Assembly: GCA_017940465.1 (NCBI GenBank)
Contig: JAGAYN010000002.1
Location: 1-55,862 of the forward strand
DNA length: 55,862 bases
Direction: 5' to 3'
Origin: Bacteroidales bacterium
GTDB taxonomy: Bacteria > Bacteroidota > Bacteroidia > Bacteroidales > P3
The position numbers and the translations under genes are program-made. Positions 1 to 8,330 of this stretch are shown one piece after another. Under the pieces are notes generated by a model. The model saw only the letters and a list, made by a program, of their open reading frames with translations. It made no database searches and was not told the DNA's origin. Numbering within the stretch: the stretch's first letter is position 1; every line of letters starts with the position of its first letter.

Positions 1-16
1 CCTCCCCGCCCCCCCC

Positions 17-57
17 TTGGAGGATACCTACCAGGGAAGAAGAGGGGAAGAAGAGGG
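17..57. repeat. Dispersed repeat with 11-bp tandem units (site D1)
   Basis: The 11-mer GAAGAAGAGGG occurs twice head to tail at 36-46 and 47-57, preceded by GGATACCTACCAGG and followed by TGCCTCCAAG. The same block with one unit recurs at 46298-46308 followed by TGCCTGCAAG, and the ATACCT part matches the elements at 8295 and 37097. The other copies are intergenic, so this one probably is too. Confidence 0.6.
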
Positions 58-67
58 TGCCTCCAAG

Positions 68-271
68 ATGCTGGCATCCAACCAGTTGAAAACACGCCCT
101 TCTGCCCCGGAAAAGGCACTTCCGGCACAAAAAAACGCGCCGGTGGCCACACCCCCCGTAACCAGCACCCATACCGTTGTGCATCAGTCGGTTGAGGCCG
201 TCGTGACCTGCAACAACCAGTGCGAGGCCGATTCGGTCATCAACGACATCTGGAAATTCCTCTTGGCATGA
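68..271 (+). CDS. Small hypothetical protein or 3' end of a gene entering from the left edge
   Basis: The reading frame is open from the left edge to a TGA at 269-271. The ATG at 68 is the first one after the 11-base repeat block and gives 67 residues; a TTG at 17 or a start outside the window is equally possible. The product has no signal peptide or membrane segment in the visible part. It is rich in Pro, Ala and Thr and ends WKFLLA. Its stop overlaps the start of the next gene (ATGA), implying coupled translation. DUF4252-like genes in Bacteroidota often follow a sigma factor and a small membrane protein, so this could be the tail of such a protein; that is inference. Function unknown. Confidence 0.35.
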   Translation: MLASNQLKTRPSAPEKALPAQKNAPVATPPVTSTHTVVHQSVEAVVTCNNQCEADSVINDIWKFLLA

Positions 272-729
272 AGCGCCTCCTCACAGTCCTCCTGCTGCTG
301 GCCTCGCTGTGCGCCACGGCCCAGACCGACCTCTACCGCCGCTACGCCTCGCAGCCCGGGGTGAAGGTGGCGTCGGTGTCCAACTTCGCCATCGACAGCG
401 CGTCGCGTGCCGACGTGACGGTCATCGAGGCCATCGACGACGCGGGGTGGCAGTGGATGAAGCAGGAGTTCCACATCGGCGACCTCTCGCCCGAACAGCA
501 GGCGGGCCTGCGCGAAGGATTCGACGCCGTCCTCTTCGCCCGCCGCAGCCGCAGCAACCCCAGCGCCAACGCCCCGATAGTCAATGAGCAGATCGACGTG
601 GCCGGCAGCTGCTACCTGGGCATCTCCTACCTCAACCGCGCCGTCTACATCTTCTGTGCCGACAGCGAGGAGGAGTACGACGCCGTGGTGTCGCTCCTCA
701 TCAAGAAAATCATGCACAACAGCCGTTAG
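268..729 (+). CDS. DUF4252-like secreted protein
   Basis: A 153-residue protein with a clear Sec signal peptide (MKRLLTVLLLLASLCATAQ, cleavage expected after ATA). The start is the ATG at 268 that overlaps the preceding stop; an upstream in-frame ATG at 220 would bury the signal peptide and is not credible. Length, the N-terminal LYRRYASQPGVKVASVS region and the C-terminal pattern resemble DUF4252 proteins, small envelope proteins of unknown function common in Bacteroidota. Family assignment is by general resemblance only. No terminator hairpin is obvious before the promoter repeat that starts at 751. Confidence 0.6.
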   Translation: MKRLLTVLLLLASLCATAQTDLYRRYASQPGVKVASVSNFAIDSASRADVTVIEAIDDAGWQWMKQEFHIGDLSPEQQAGLREGFDAVLFARRSRSNPSANAPIVNEQIDVAGSCYLGISYLNRAVYIFCADSEEEYDAVVSLLIKKIMHNSR

Positions 730-750
730 GCCCCCCTCATCCTCACCCCC

Positions 751-796
751 GGCGGAAGATTTTTTTTGCCGTGTGGGAAAAAGTTTGTACTTTTGC
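751..796 (+). promoter_or_regulatory. Promoter within 46-bp direct repeat, copy 1
   Basis: TTTG at 765-768 and TACTTTTG at 788-795 are separated by 19 bases, matching the Bacteroidota primary-sigma consensus. The block 751-796 is repeated at 1482-1527 with one mismatch (T/C). It sits just upstream of the antitoxin start at 816. Confidence 0.75.
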
Positions 797-815
797 AACG
801 TCAAACGGATTTACA

Positions 816-1034
816 ATGGAAGCGACCACCACTTTCAACGACATGCAGGTGCACATGCTGAAGATGTTCTCTGCGAACCGCAGCACCCGCGGGCTGACCG
901 AGTTGTACCATGTGCTGTACGAGCACTATGCCAAGCGCATGCACGACCGGCTGAACGACCTGTGGGACAGTGGTGTTCTCGACCAGCAGCGCCTCGACGA
1001 AATCAACAGCATGGACCTGCACCAGCTGGCATGA
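816..1034 (+). CDS. Putative antitoxin of PIN toxin-antitoxin pair
   Basis: A 72-residue, charged, mostly helical protein starting MEATTTFNDMQVHMLK. The ATG at 816 lies about 20 bases after the -7 element of the upstream promoter; the longer frame from 771 would begin inside the promoter. Its stop overlaps the start of the PIN-domain gene (ATGA at 1031), the usual arrangement for an antitoxin followed by its toxin. No DNA-binding fold can be named with confidence. The antitoxin role rests on size, position and overlap. Such proteins neutralise the partner RNase and often repress their own promoter. Confidence 0.6.
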   Translation: MEATTTFNDMQVHMLKMFSANRSTRGLTELYHVLYEHYAKRMHDRLNDLWDSGVLDQQRLDEINSMDLHQLA

Positions 1035-1435
1035 GAATAGTCCTCGACACCAACTGCCTCATACAGGTCATCCCTCCCAGAAGTCCCTACCACAGCGTTT
1101 GGGTCTCCTTCGAGAAGGGTGAAAATGTCCTTTGCATATCCAACGAAGTTCTGGAGGAGTATGCTGAAATCCTCCAGCGCCTAATCGATACCGAGACAGC
1201 CGAAGTGGTTGTCTCCACCATCATCAACAGCCCCTTTGTGAAATTTGTCACGCCGTACTATCGCTTCAACCTCATCAAGAGCGACCCCGACGACAACAAG
1301 TTTGTCGATTGTGCCATAGCGGCCGGTGCCAGATTCCTGGTCTCCAACGACCGCCACTATGACATCCTGAAGCAAACGGCCTATCCCAAAGTCGACGTGC
1401 TCTCGTTGCAGGAGTTCATGCGGCTCGCCATGTAG
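1031..1435 (+). CDS. PIN-domain toxin (putative RNase), TIGR00305-like
   Basis: A 134-residue PIN-fold protein. The N-terminal motif MRIVLDTNCLIQ carries the first acidic metal ligand (Asp6), EVLEEYAEIL supplies a central Glu, and DPDDNKFVDCAIAAGA supplies the clustered acidic residues typical of PIN ribonucleases, followed by FLVSNDRHY. These match the 'putative toxin-antitoxin system toxin component, PIN family' proteins. The predicted activity is Mg-dependent RNA cleavage in the cytoplasm, held in check by the product of the overlapping upstream gene. All expected acidic residues are visible, so the protein looks intact. Confidence 0.8.
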   Translation: MRIVLDTNCLIQVIPPRSPYHSVWVSFEKGENVLCISNEVLEEYAEILQRLIDTETAEVVVSTIINSPFVKFVTPYYRFNLIKSDPDDNKFVDCAIAAGARFLVSNDRHYDILKQTAYPKVDVLSLQEFMRLAM

Positions 1436-1481
1436 GCCTGTAGTGTCATTTGGCTTCCCTCGGCAATGCCTTGCAATGTCC

Positions 1482-1527
1482 GGCGGAAGATTTTTTTTGC
1501 CGTGTGGGAAAAAGTTCGTACTTTTGC
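1482..1527 (+). promoter_or_regulatory. Promoter within 46-bp direct repeat, copy 2
   Basis: TTTG at 1496-1499, 19 bases, TACTTTTG at 1519-1526. Nearly identical to 751-796. Transcription from here would run through a leader of about 300 bases into the leucine-rich-repeat gene at 1839. Confidence 0.7.
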
Positions 1528-1838
1528 ACCCGCAAACCGAGCGTTTTGCGGTTTGACAATGTTTTTTGAAAGCATTTGTTTGGTGTCTTGTTTGTAAATA
1601 TCGCCAATATTAATCTGTAGGACATGAAACTGATGCCTTATTTTGCTTTTTGTATGTGCATACAATGGGCATAGGATTAAGGTAAAGTTGTTTCTACTAC
1701 AGCAAGGTGTTTGGCGATGCCTACAAACAATAGAAACAGGCAACAAGAGTTCTATGCTTTCTTTGTATATAATGTAAACGAAAAGGAACGCCGCCATCCG
1801 TGGACTCTGTGGAGGCACAAACAAAAACACACAAGAAA
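1528..1838 (+). other. AT-rich leader of the BspA-like gene, no gene seen
   Basis: About 310 bases between the second promoter repeat and the ATG at 1839. It is visibly lower in GC than the surroundings. It holds an inverted repeat CAAACCG ... CGGTTTG at about 1532-1556 and only very short reading frames (at most 16 codons, for example from 1624). No RNA family was recognised. Confidence 0.4.
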
Positions 1839-4800
1839 ATGAAAAGAAAACTACTGCTTTTCACCCTCCTGCTGGCCGCGTTGCCCCTTCGCTCGCTGGC
1901 CTACAACTTCTCCGCTGTGGCGCCAACCGGGCAGACACTGTACTACAGCATTGTAAGCGGGAAAGCACAGGTTACCTATCCAGGTTCTTCAGCCTACCCT
2001 CCCTGGCCATCGTCCTATACCAAACCCACAGGAGCACTCACCATCCCCGACAGCGTTGTCCGCAGCAGCACTGGAGTGAAATATGCTGTAACCTCCATCG
2101 GGGACGATGCGTTCTATGGTTGCAGTGGCTTGACCTCGGTGACCATCCCCAATTCCGTAACCGCCATTGGGGCCTCCGCGTTCTGTTTTTGCAGCGGTCT
2201 GACATCGGTAACGATACCCAACTCTGTGACCTCCATCGGAGAAAGTGCGTTCTCTAATTGCAGCGGTCTGACGTCGGTAACCATCCCCAACACCGTAACC
2301 ACCATAGGAAAAATGGCGTTCTATGGTTGCAGCGGTCTGACGTCGGTAACCATCCCCAACACCGTAACCACCATCGGAGAAAGTGCGTTCTCTAATTGCA
2401 GCGGTCTGACGTCGGTAACGATACCCAACTCTGTGACCTCCATCGGAGAAAGGGCGTTCTATTATTGCAGCGGCCTGACGTCGGTAACGATACCCAACTC
2501 TGTGACCTCCATCGGAAAAAGTGCGTTCTACGATGTTAGGCATATAGAGTATTATGGGAATGCCACAGGTAGCCCATGGGGAGCTATTTCGATGAATGGG
2601 ATAACCGAGGGCGACTTTGTCTTTTCTGATACCACAAAACATTATCTTGTGGCATATTCTGGTATGGGTGGAAGTGTTAATGTGCCTACAACAGTTTACA
2701 CAATCGGGTTTAAGGCGTTCATAGGCTGCCGTGGCCTGACCTCGGTAACCATCCCCAACTCCGTAACCTCCATTGGGAACTCCGCGTTCTCTGATTGCAG
2801 CGGCCTGACGTCGGTAACGATACCCAACTCTGTGACCTCCATCGGAGAAAGTGCGTTCTATTATTGCAGAGGCCTGACGTCGGTAACGATACCCAACTCT
2901 GTGACCTCCATCGGAAAAAGTGCGTTCTCTGGTTGCAGCGGTCTGACGTCGGTAACCATCCCTAATTCCGTCACCTCCATATGGAATCATGCGTTCTACA
3001 ATGTTAGGCATATAGAGTATTATGGGAATGCCACAGGCAGTCCATGGGGAGCTATTTCGATGAATGGGATAACCGAGGGCGGCTTTGTTTTTAAGGATAC
3101 TACAAAACATTATCTTGTGGCATATTCTGGTATGGGTGGCAGTGTTAATGTGCCTACAACAGTTGACACAATCGGGCCTAAGGCGTTCTATGGCTGCAGC
3201 GGCCTGACATCGGTAGCCATCCCCAACTCCGTCACCTTCATCGGGGGACTCGCGTTCTATGGCTGCAGCGGCCTGACATCGGTAACGATACCCAATTCTG
3301 TAGATTCTATTATGGATAGCACGTTTATCGGCTGTAGTGGTATGACATCCGTCACCATCCCCAATTCGGTCACCAGCATTGGGGAATATGCCTTCTATGG
3401 CTGCAGTGCTCTGACATCTGTCACCATCCCTAATTCGGTCACCAGCATTGAGGATTACGCCTTCCTTGGCTGCAGCGGCTTGACTACTGTCAATTTCAAT
3501 GCCGATAGTTGTTGGAGAGGGATTGGGTCCTTCCCTATAAATATATCGACCTTTACCTTCGGCAACAATGTCAAGATTATCCCCCCCCGTCTATGCAAAG
3601 GGATGAGTGGTTTGAATTCGATAACCATCCCCAACACCGTAACCACCATAGGGTACAATGCGTTTGAAGATTGCAGTGGCTTGACATCGGTAACGATACC
3701 TAACTCCGTTACCTCCATCGGGAGTGAAGCCTTTAGCAATTGCAGTGGCCTGACATCATTGAATATAGGGGATTCTGTAATATCTATTGGAAATGGCTGT
3801 TTTTTTAATTGCTCCAATATTACAACCCTTAACTACAACTGCCCAGCAGATGTTCCACGATATATTCCTAAAACCAGCTTGCAAACTGTTATCATAGGAG
3901 ATTCTGTACAATCCATAGCCGCCAACGCTTTCCAAAACGGCACTACTTTAGTTTCGGTACATTTAGGAAAATCAATTCGCAGCATCGGAAGCGGCGCATT
4001 CTCCGGCTGTGATGGTCTGGACACGGTCAATTATGCCGGTACAATATCCCAATGGTGCAACATTGATTTTGGCGGATATTATTCAAACCCATCAGGTTAT
4101 GCGCATCTTTTGATTATCGGTGGCACACCGGTAACAAACCTTGTAATCCCTAACGATGTATCCACGGTAAAACAATATGCATTTCGTGGCTACAGCGGTC
4201 TAATGTCGGTAACCATCCCCAATTCCGTGACCTCTATCGGAAGTTACGCGTTCTCTGGTTGCAGCGGTCTGACATCTATCACCATACCAGAATCGGTCAC
4301 CAGCATAGGGAGGGGGGCCTTTGCTAATTGTAGCTCCTTGACAACGATGAACTTCAACGCTACCAACTGCACAACCATGCATTCATATTATTATTATGTG
4401 CCACCGTATTATTTTACCGAGGAATCATACATCACTACCTTGAACATAGGAAACGATGTGACTAATATTCCCTCATACGCTTTCTATGGTTGCAGCGGCC
4501 TGACGTCGGTCACCATTCCCAATTCGGTCACCAGCATTGGGGAGAAAGCTTTCTATGACTGCAGCAGTATGTCTTCCATATATATGTTGTCATCCATTGC
4601 TCCACAAGTTGGAACCAGTGCATTTTCGGAGATAAGCAACTCTGCCATATTCTACGTGCCTTGCCATTCGGAATCATCATATAGCATTTATGGGACTTGG
4701 GGCACTGTAAAAGACCCCTTCCATGATTTGAGCCTTACGGTGAGGGCATCGGACAGTTACCTCGGCACGGCCAGCGTGGTGGAGCAGGATGGCTATCGTA

Positions 4801-6008
4801 TCGCATGCGACAGCACGGCCATCATCAAGGCCGAGGGCAAGACGGTAAGTGGAGTGCAGGCTACGCAGTTTGTTCGCTGGAGCGACGGAAACACGGACAA
4901 CCCGCGCACGGTGCACCTGTCTGGCGACAGCACCTTTACAGCGGAGTTCATCGCACAGCTGCCATGCACCATCACCGTCGGTGTTTTCGGCATGGGCAGC
5001 GTTACCGGAGGCGGTACCTACAATTATGGCGATACGGTAACTCTCACTGCAACACCGGCAACACATTATCACCTCGTAGGGTGGTGGGGATATTACAATC
5101 AGGTTGGTTTCAATACTACATACCGATTCAGAGCCCATGGCGATGATACTATCACTGCATATTTTGAAGAAGATCCCCAATACCGCATCTCTGTATACAG
5201 CGACGATGAGGAGATGGGCACGGTGGAAGGCGGAGGCGTCTACTACTATGATGAGGATGTCACCATCACGGCGACGCCGGCGGCACACCACCACTTTGTA
5301 CGCTGGAGCGACGGCAGCATGAGCAATCCACGTACCCTGCGCTTGTCAGGGAACAAGACCGTAACGGCCTATTTCGAGGTGAACCAGTATACGGTGACGG
5401 TCACGTCCAGCGACATCCTGCGCGGCAGCGTTGAGGGTGGCGGCACTTTCACATATCCCGAGGCGACGACGGTGTCGGCCACGGCCTACAGCGGATACCA
5501 GTTCGTGCGGTGGAGCAACGGGGTGGGGCACAACCCCTACACCTTCGCCGTTACGGCGGACATGGACCTGGTGGCCATCTTCATCCCCGAGGGCAGTATC
5601 TACAACATCACGGCCACGAGCGAGAATCCCTCGATGGGGACGGTGACGGGCGGCGGCCCCTACGGCGTGGGCGAGCGGGCCGAGCTGACGGCCATCCCCG
5701 AGCCGGGCTACCGGTTCGACCGCTGGAGCGACGGCAGCCGCCAGAACCCGCGGACAGTGGTGGTGAGCGCCGACGCCACCTATGTGGCCTACTTTGTCCA
5801 GACGGTGGGCATTGAAGAGATGGAGGAGCAGGCGAGCCTGCGTGTGTGGGCGGCCGAAGGGCGCATCATTGTGGAGGGTGCCGAGGGTGAGGAGGTGCGT
5901 GTGTATGACATGGCTGGCCGGCAGGTGGGATGCAGCGGGCTGCGGCGGGGTGTCTACCTGGTGAAGGTGGGCGCGGCGGCGGCGCGACGTGTCGTGGTGG
6001 CACGGTAG
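1839..6008 (+). CDS. BspA-like leucine-rich-repeat surface protein with T9SS sorting domain
   Basis: A 1389-residue protein starting MKRKLLLFTLLLAALPLRSLA, a Sec signal peptide; the upstream in-frame start near 1800 is less likely. Residues about 60-930 are built from about 23-residue units of the LRR_5/BspA type (GLTSVTIPNSVTSIG, then AFxxCS). About five bacterial-repeat modules follow (pattern GSVxGGGxYxYG ... HFVRWSDG) up to residue 1325. The last about 60 residues (VRVYDMAGRQV, then GVYLVKV and VVVAR) form a type A T9SS C-terminal sorting domain. BspA-like proteins are surface adhesins. Many 69-base units are near-identical, and a larger segment is duplicated 468 bases apart. The repeat region is less GC-rich than the C-terminal third. 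Confidence 0.85.
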   Translation: MKRKLLLFTLLLAALPLRSLAYNFSAVAPTGQTLYYSIVSGKAQVTYPGSSAYPPWPSSYTKPTGALTIPDSVVRSSTGVKYAVTSIGDDAFYGCSGLTSVTIPNSVTAIGASAFCFCSGLTSVTIPNSVTSIGESAFSNCSGLTSVTIPNTVTTIGKMAFYGCSGLTSVTIPNTVTTIGESAFSNCSGLTSVTIPNSVTSIGERAFYYCSGLTSVTIPNSVTSIGKSAFYDVRHIEYYGNATGSPWGAISMNGITEGDFVFSDTTKHYLVAYSGMGGSVNVPTTVYTIGFKAFIGCRGLTSVTIPNSVTSIGNSAFSDCSGLTSVTIPNSVTSIGESAFYYCRGLTSVTIPNSVTSIGKSAFSGCSGLTSVTIPNSVTSIWNHAFYNVRHIEYYGNATGSPWGAISMNGITEGGFVFKDTTKHYLVAYSGMGGSVNVPTTVDTIGPKAFYGCSGLTSVAIPNSVTFIGGLAFYGCSGLTSVTIPNSVDSIMDSTFIGCSGMTSVTIPNSVTSIGEYAFYGCSALTSVTIPNSVTSIEDYAFLGCSGLTTVNFNADSCWRGIGSFPINISTFTFGNNVKIIPPRLCKGMSGLNSITIPNTVTTIGYNAFEDCSGLTSVTIPNSVTSIGSEAFSNCSGLTSLNIGDSVISIGNGCFFNCSNITTLNYNCPADVPRYIPKTSLQTVIIGDSVQSIAANAFQNGTTLVSVHLGKSIRSIGSGAFSGCDGLDTVNYAGTISQWCNIDFGGYYSNPSGYAHLLIIGGTPVTNLVIPNDVSTVKQYAFRGYSGLMSVTIPNSVTSIGSYAFSGCSGLTSITIPESVTSIGRGAFANCSSLTTMNFNATNCTTMHSYYYYVPPYYFTEESYITTLNIGNDVTNIPSYAFYGCSGLTSVTIPNSVTSIGEKAFYDCSSMSSIYMLSSIAPQVGTSAFSEISNSAIFYVPCHSESSYSIYGTWGTVKDPFHDLSLTVRASDSYLGTASVVEQDGYRIACDSTAIIKAEGKTVSGVQATQFVRWSDGNTDNPRTVHLSGDSTFTAEFIAQLPCTITVGVFGMGSVTGGGTYNYGDTVTLTATPATHYHLVGWWGYYNQVGFNTTYRFRAHGDDTITAYFEEDPQYRISVYSDDEEMGTVEGGGVYYYDEDVTITATPAAHHHFVRWSDGSMSNPRTLRLSGNKTVTAYFEVNQYTVTVTSSDILRGSVEGGGTFTYPEATTVSATAYSGYQFVRWSNGVGHNPYTFAVTADMDLVAIFIPEGSIYNITATSENPSMGTVTGGGPYGVGERAELTAIPEPGYRFDRWSDGSRQNPRTVVVSADATYVAYFVQTVGIEEMEEQASLRVWAAEGRIIVEGAEGEEVRVYDMAGRQVGCSGLRRGVYLVKVGAAAARRVVVAR
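2524..3177 (+). repeat. In-frame internal duplication in the LRR gene, 468-bp offset
   Basis: The non-LRR insert around 2533-2705 (encoding VRHIEYYGNATGSPWGAIS and TTKHYLVAYSGMGGS) recurs nearly identically at 3001-3173. The offset is 468 bases, exactly 156 codons, so the duplication keeps the frame. Confidence 0.85.
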
Positions 6009-6032
6009 GTGCGCGGCGGCAACGGCAAGTAT

Positions 6033-6066
6033 GGGAAAGCACGGGGAGGGTGCTTTCCCTTTTTTG
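6033..6066 (+). terminator. Rho-independent terminator after the BspA-like gene
   Basis: GGGAAAGCA at 6033-6041 pairs with TGCTTTCCC at 6051-6059 and is followed by a run of T. It sits between the convergent LRR gene (ends 6008) and birA (ends 6076). Confidence 0.8.
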
Positions 6067-6075
6067 TTGGCGGGG

Positions 6076-6846
6076 TTATGGGCTTGGGGGTAGGTAGGCG
6101 ATTTCTTTCATGGCGCAGGTGAGGGGGCGGCCGTCGGCGGCGGTGAGGAGGAGGTGGCCGAAGGGGTCGACGCCGGTGATGGTGGCGGTGATGGTTTTGC
6201 CGTGGTAGAGGTATTGTGCGCTGGTGCCGAGGTTGAGCAGGTGGGCGAGGTATTCCTGCCGGGGGTCGAGGCCGGACTGGAGGTCGCGGTAGCGTCGCTC
6301 GATGCAGGCGAGCAGCCGGTGCAGCAGGGGTTCGAGGGGGTGGTCGCTGCCGGTGAGCAGGGCGAGGGAGGTGGGGTTGGGGACCCAGGAGGGGAAGCGG
6401 CGCTGGTTGACGTTGAGGCCGATGCCGCAGACGGCGGAGGCGATGCAGTCGCCCTGGAGGCGGGTGGATACGAGGGTGCCGCAGATTTTCCTGTAGGGGT
6501 GTCGTTCACTCCCTTCGGTCGTGTTCGTCATCCTTACATAGATGTCGTTGGGCCACTTGATGTGAATTGGGAATTGAGAATTGAAAGTTGAAAGGAGATC
6601 CACCAGGGCGAGGGAGAGGGCCTGTGTGAGGCGGAACTGGCGGGCGGCGGGGAGGAAGGAGGGGTGGAGTACGAGGCTGAAGGTGAGGTTCCGGCCGGGG
6701 GCGGAGTGCCAGTGGTTGCCACGCTGGCCGATGCCGGCGGTCTGGGCGAGGGCCCAATAGCAATTGAAGTCCTCCACCTTCTGCAGGTCGAGGGCTTCAC
6801 AGTGCTTGTTTGTCGACTCTAACGAGTCAAACTTTTCAATTTTCAA
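6076..6846 (-). CDS. birA: Biotin--[acetyl-CoA-carboxylase] ligase
   Basis: A 256-residue cytoplasmic enzyme that activates biotin with ATP and transfers it to the biotin carrier protein of carboxylases. Visible motifs: the biotinyl-AMP loop GIGQRGNHWHSAPGRN (residues 37-52), KWPND (97-101), and RKICGTL (119-125), whose Lys120 corresponds to the catalytic lysine. A small C-terminal SH3-like domain follows. There is no N-terminal helix-turn-helix, so this is a group I, non-regulatory ligase. It is the last gene of a pyrH-frr-birA unit, 13 bases after frr. Confidence 0.9.
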   Translation of the reverse strand: MKIEKFDSLESTNKHCEALDLQKVEDFNCYWALAQTAGIGQRGNHWHSAPGRNLTFSLVLHPSFLPAARQFRLTQALSLALVDLLSTFNSQFPIHIKWPNDIYVRMTNTTEGSERHPYRKICGTLVSTRLQGDCIASAVCGIGLNVNQRRFPSWVPNPTSLALLTGSDHPLEPLLHRLLACIERRYRDLQSGLDPRQEYLAHLLNLGTSAQYLYHGKTITATITGVDPFGHLLLTAADGRPLTCAMKEIAYLPPSP

Positions 6847-6859
6847 TGTCGTTTCCAGT

Positions 6860-7423
6860 TCAGATGGACATGATTTCCTTCTCCTTGGCGGCGAAGATCT
6901 TGTCGCATTCGGCGATGTGCTTGTCGGTGATGTCCTGCAGTTCCTTTTCGACCTGCTTCACCTCGTCCTCGGGGACGGATTTGTCCTTGAGTTTCTTCAC
7001 CTTGTCCATGACGTTGCGGCGCACGTTGCGGACGTTCACCTTGGCGTTTTCGATTTCGGTCTTGGCGGCCTTGCTGAGTTCGCGACGTCGCTCCTCGGTG
7101 AGGGGTGGGATGATGATGCGGAGCATGTCGCCCTCCTGGCGAGGGGTGAAGCCGAGGTTGGCGTCCATGATGGCCTTGTTGATGGGGGCGACCATGTTTT
7201 TCTCCCAGGGCTGGACGACGATGGAGCGTGCGTCGGGGGTGTTGATGTTGGCCACCTGGCTGATTTCGGTGGGGGTGCCGTAGTAGTCCACCTTCACGCC
7301 GTCGAGCATGGCGGGGTTGGCTTTGCCGGCGCGGATTTTGGAGAGTTCCTTCTCGAGGAAGTTGAGGGAGCTCTGCATGCTGTTTTTGGCCTCGTCGAGG
7401 CAGGCTTTGGAAAGATCGTTCAT
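6860..7423 (-). CDS. frr: Ribosome recycling factor
   Basis: A 187-residue protein, the usual length. With EF-G it splits post-termination ribosomes. Typical stretches are visible: LSKIRAGKANPAMLDGVKVDYYGTP in the first half, PWEKNM in the middle, and ERRRELSKAAK in the hinge and helix region. It lies 15 bases downstream of pyrH, the widely conserved pyrH-frr order, and the ATG at 7423 gives the standard N-terminus. Confidence 0.97.
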   Translation of the reverse strand: MNDLSKACLDEAKNSMQSSLNFLEKELSKIRAGKANPAMLDGVKVDYYGTPTEISQVANINTPDARSIVVQPWEKNMVAPINKAIMDANLGFTPRQEGDMLRIIIPPLTEERRRELSKAAKTEIENAKVNVRNVRRNVMDKVKKLKDKSVPEDEVKQVEKELQDITDKHIAECDKIFAAKEKEIMSI

Positions 7424-7438
7424 ATTCTTGAGTTTTTT

Positions 7439-8146
7439 TTATTTTGTCACGAGGGTGCCTATTTCCTCGCCCTGGACGACGCGGAGGAGGTTGCCGGGGC
7501 GGTTCATGTCGAAGACGTAGATGGGGAGGTGGTTGTCCTCGGCGAGGGCGAAGGCGGTGAGGTCCATGATTTTGAGTTTCTTCTCGAGGGCTTCGCCGTA
7601 GGAGAGGCGCTGGTACTTGACGGCGGAGGGGTCCTTCTCGGGGTCGGCGGTGTAGACGCCGTCGACGCGTGTGCCTTTGAGGATGACGTCGGCCTGCATC
7701 TCGATGGCGCGGAGGGTGGAGGCGGTGTCGGTGGTGAAGTAGGGGTTGCCGGTGCCGCCGCTGACGATGACGATGCGTCCGCTCTCCATGGCTTCCACGG
7801 CGCGGCGGCGGCTCATCTCCTTGCAGATGGGCTCGATGGCCAGGCCGCCGAGGAGTTCGGTCTTCATGCCCTGTTTCTCGAGTTCGGCCTGGAGGGCCAT
7901 GCTGTTGATGAGGGTGGCGAGCATGCCCATGTAGTCGCCCTGGACGCGGTCCATGCCGTTGGCGGCGCCGCTGAGGCCGCGGAAGATGTTGCCCCCGCCG
8001 ATGACGATGCCGACCTGGCATCCGAGGTCGACGACGGCCTTGATGTCTTCGGCATACTGGGTGAGCATGGCGGGGCTGATGCCGTAGGATTGGTCGCCCA
8101 TGAGGGATTCGCCGCTCAGTTTGAGGAGTATGCGGTTGTATTTCAT
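7439..8146 (-). CDS. pyrH: Uridylate (UMP) kinase
   Basis: A 235-residue amino-acid-kinase-fold enzyme converting UMP to UDP with ATP. Motifs: LLKLSGESLMG at the N-terminus (phosphate-binding Lys), GGGNIFRG (UMP site), VSGGTGNPYFTTDTA and LKGTRVDGVYTADP. It heads the pyrH-frr-birA unit. Upstream is a minus-strand promoter-like sequence overlapping the dispersed repeat at 8227-8316. Allosteric control by UTP and GTP is known for the family but cannot be read from the sequence. Confidence 0.97.
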   Translation of the reverse strand: MKYNRILLKLSGESLMGDQSYGISPAMLTQYAEDIKAVVDLGCQVGIVIGGGNIFRGLSGAANGMDRVQGDYMGMLATLINSMALQAELEKQGMKTELLGGLAIEPICKEMSRRRAVEAMESGRIVIVSGGTGNPYFTTDTASTLRAIEMQADVILKGTRVDGVYTADPEKDPSAVKYQRLSYGEALEKKLKIMDLTAFALAEDNHLPIYVFDMNRPGNLLRVVQGEEIGTLVTK

Positions 8147-8207
8147 TGTGTCTACTGTGTTGTTGGTCAGACGATTGTGTGTTATTCCCGTTTTGTTTTG
8201 GAGTAAC

Positions 8208-8238
8208 GAAGATAGGCATTTTTTTTCAAATGGCCAAA
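8208..8238 (-). promoter_or_regulatory. Candidate promoter of pyrH-frr-birA
   Basis: On the minus strand, TTTG (complement of 8235-8238) lies 19 bases before TATCTTCG (complement of 8208-8215), close to the TAnnTTTG consensus with one mismatch. The TTTG lies in the ATGGCCAAATTTT stretch shared with the repeat at 37034. Confidence 0.5.
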
Positions 8239-8316
8239 TTTTGTTTAAAAAAGGAGCCCGGGAAGTGGGTCATATCGGGTCACAGTCGAAGTAAATACCT
8301 TGAGGATACCTATAGG
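8227..8316. repeat. Dispersed intergenic repeat with 11-bp units (site C1)
   Basis: Shares ATGGCCAAATTTT and GGGTCACAGTCGAAGTAAAT with 37034-37100 in the same orientation. It ends in two 11-mers, ATACCTTGAGG (8295-8305) and ATACCTATAGG (8306-8316). It fills the pyrH-comF gap. Confidence 0.8.
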
Positions 8317-8330
8317 GTGGGGGGAGGATG

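Noticed and set aside
1989-3110. A 373-codon minus-strand frame within the LRR region
   Set aside because: Its repeats (DGGHRVGYRYRR) are the antisense image of the LRR units.
6764-8206. A 480-codon plus-strand frame across frr and pyrH
   Set aside because: Antisense shadow of two universally conserved genes.
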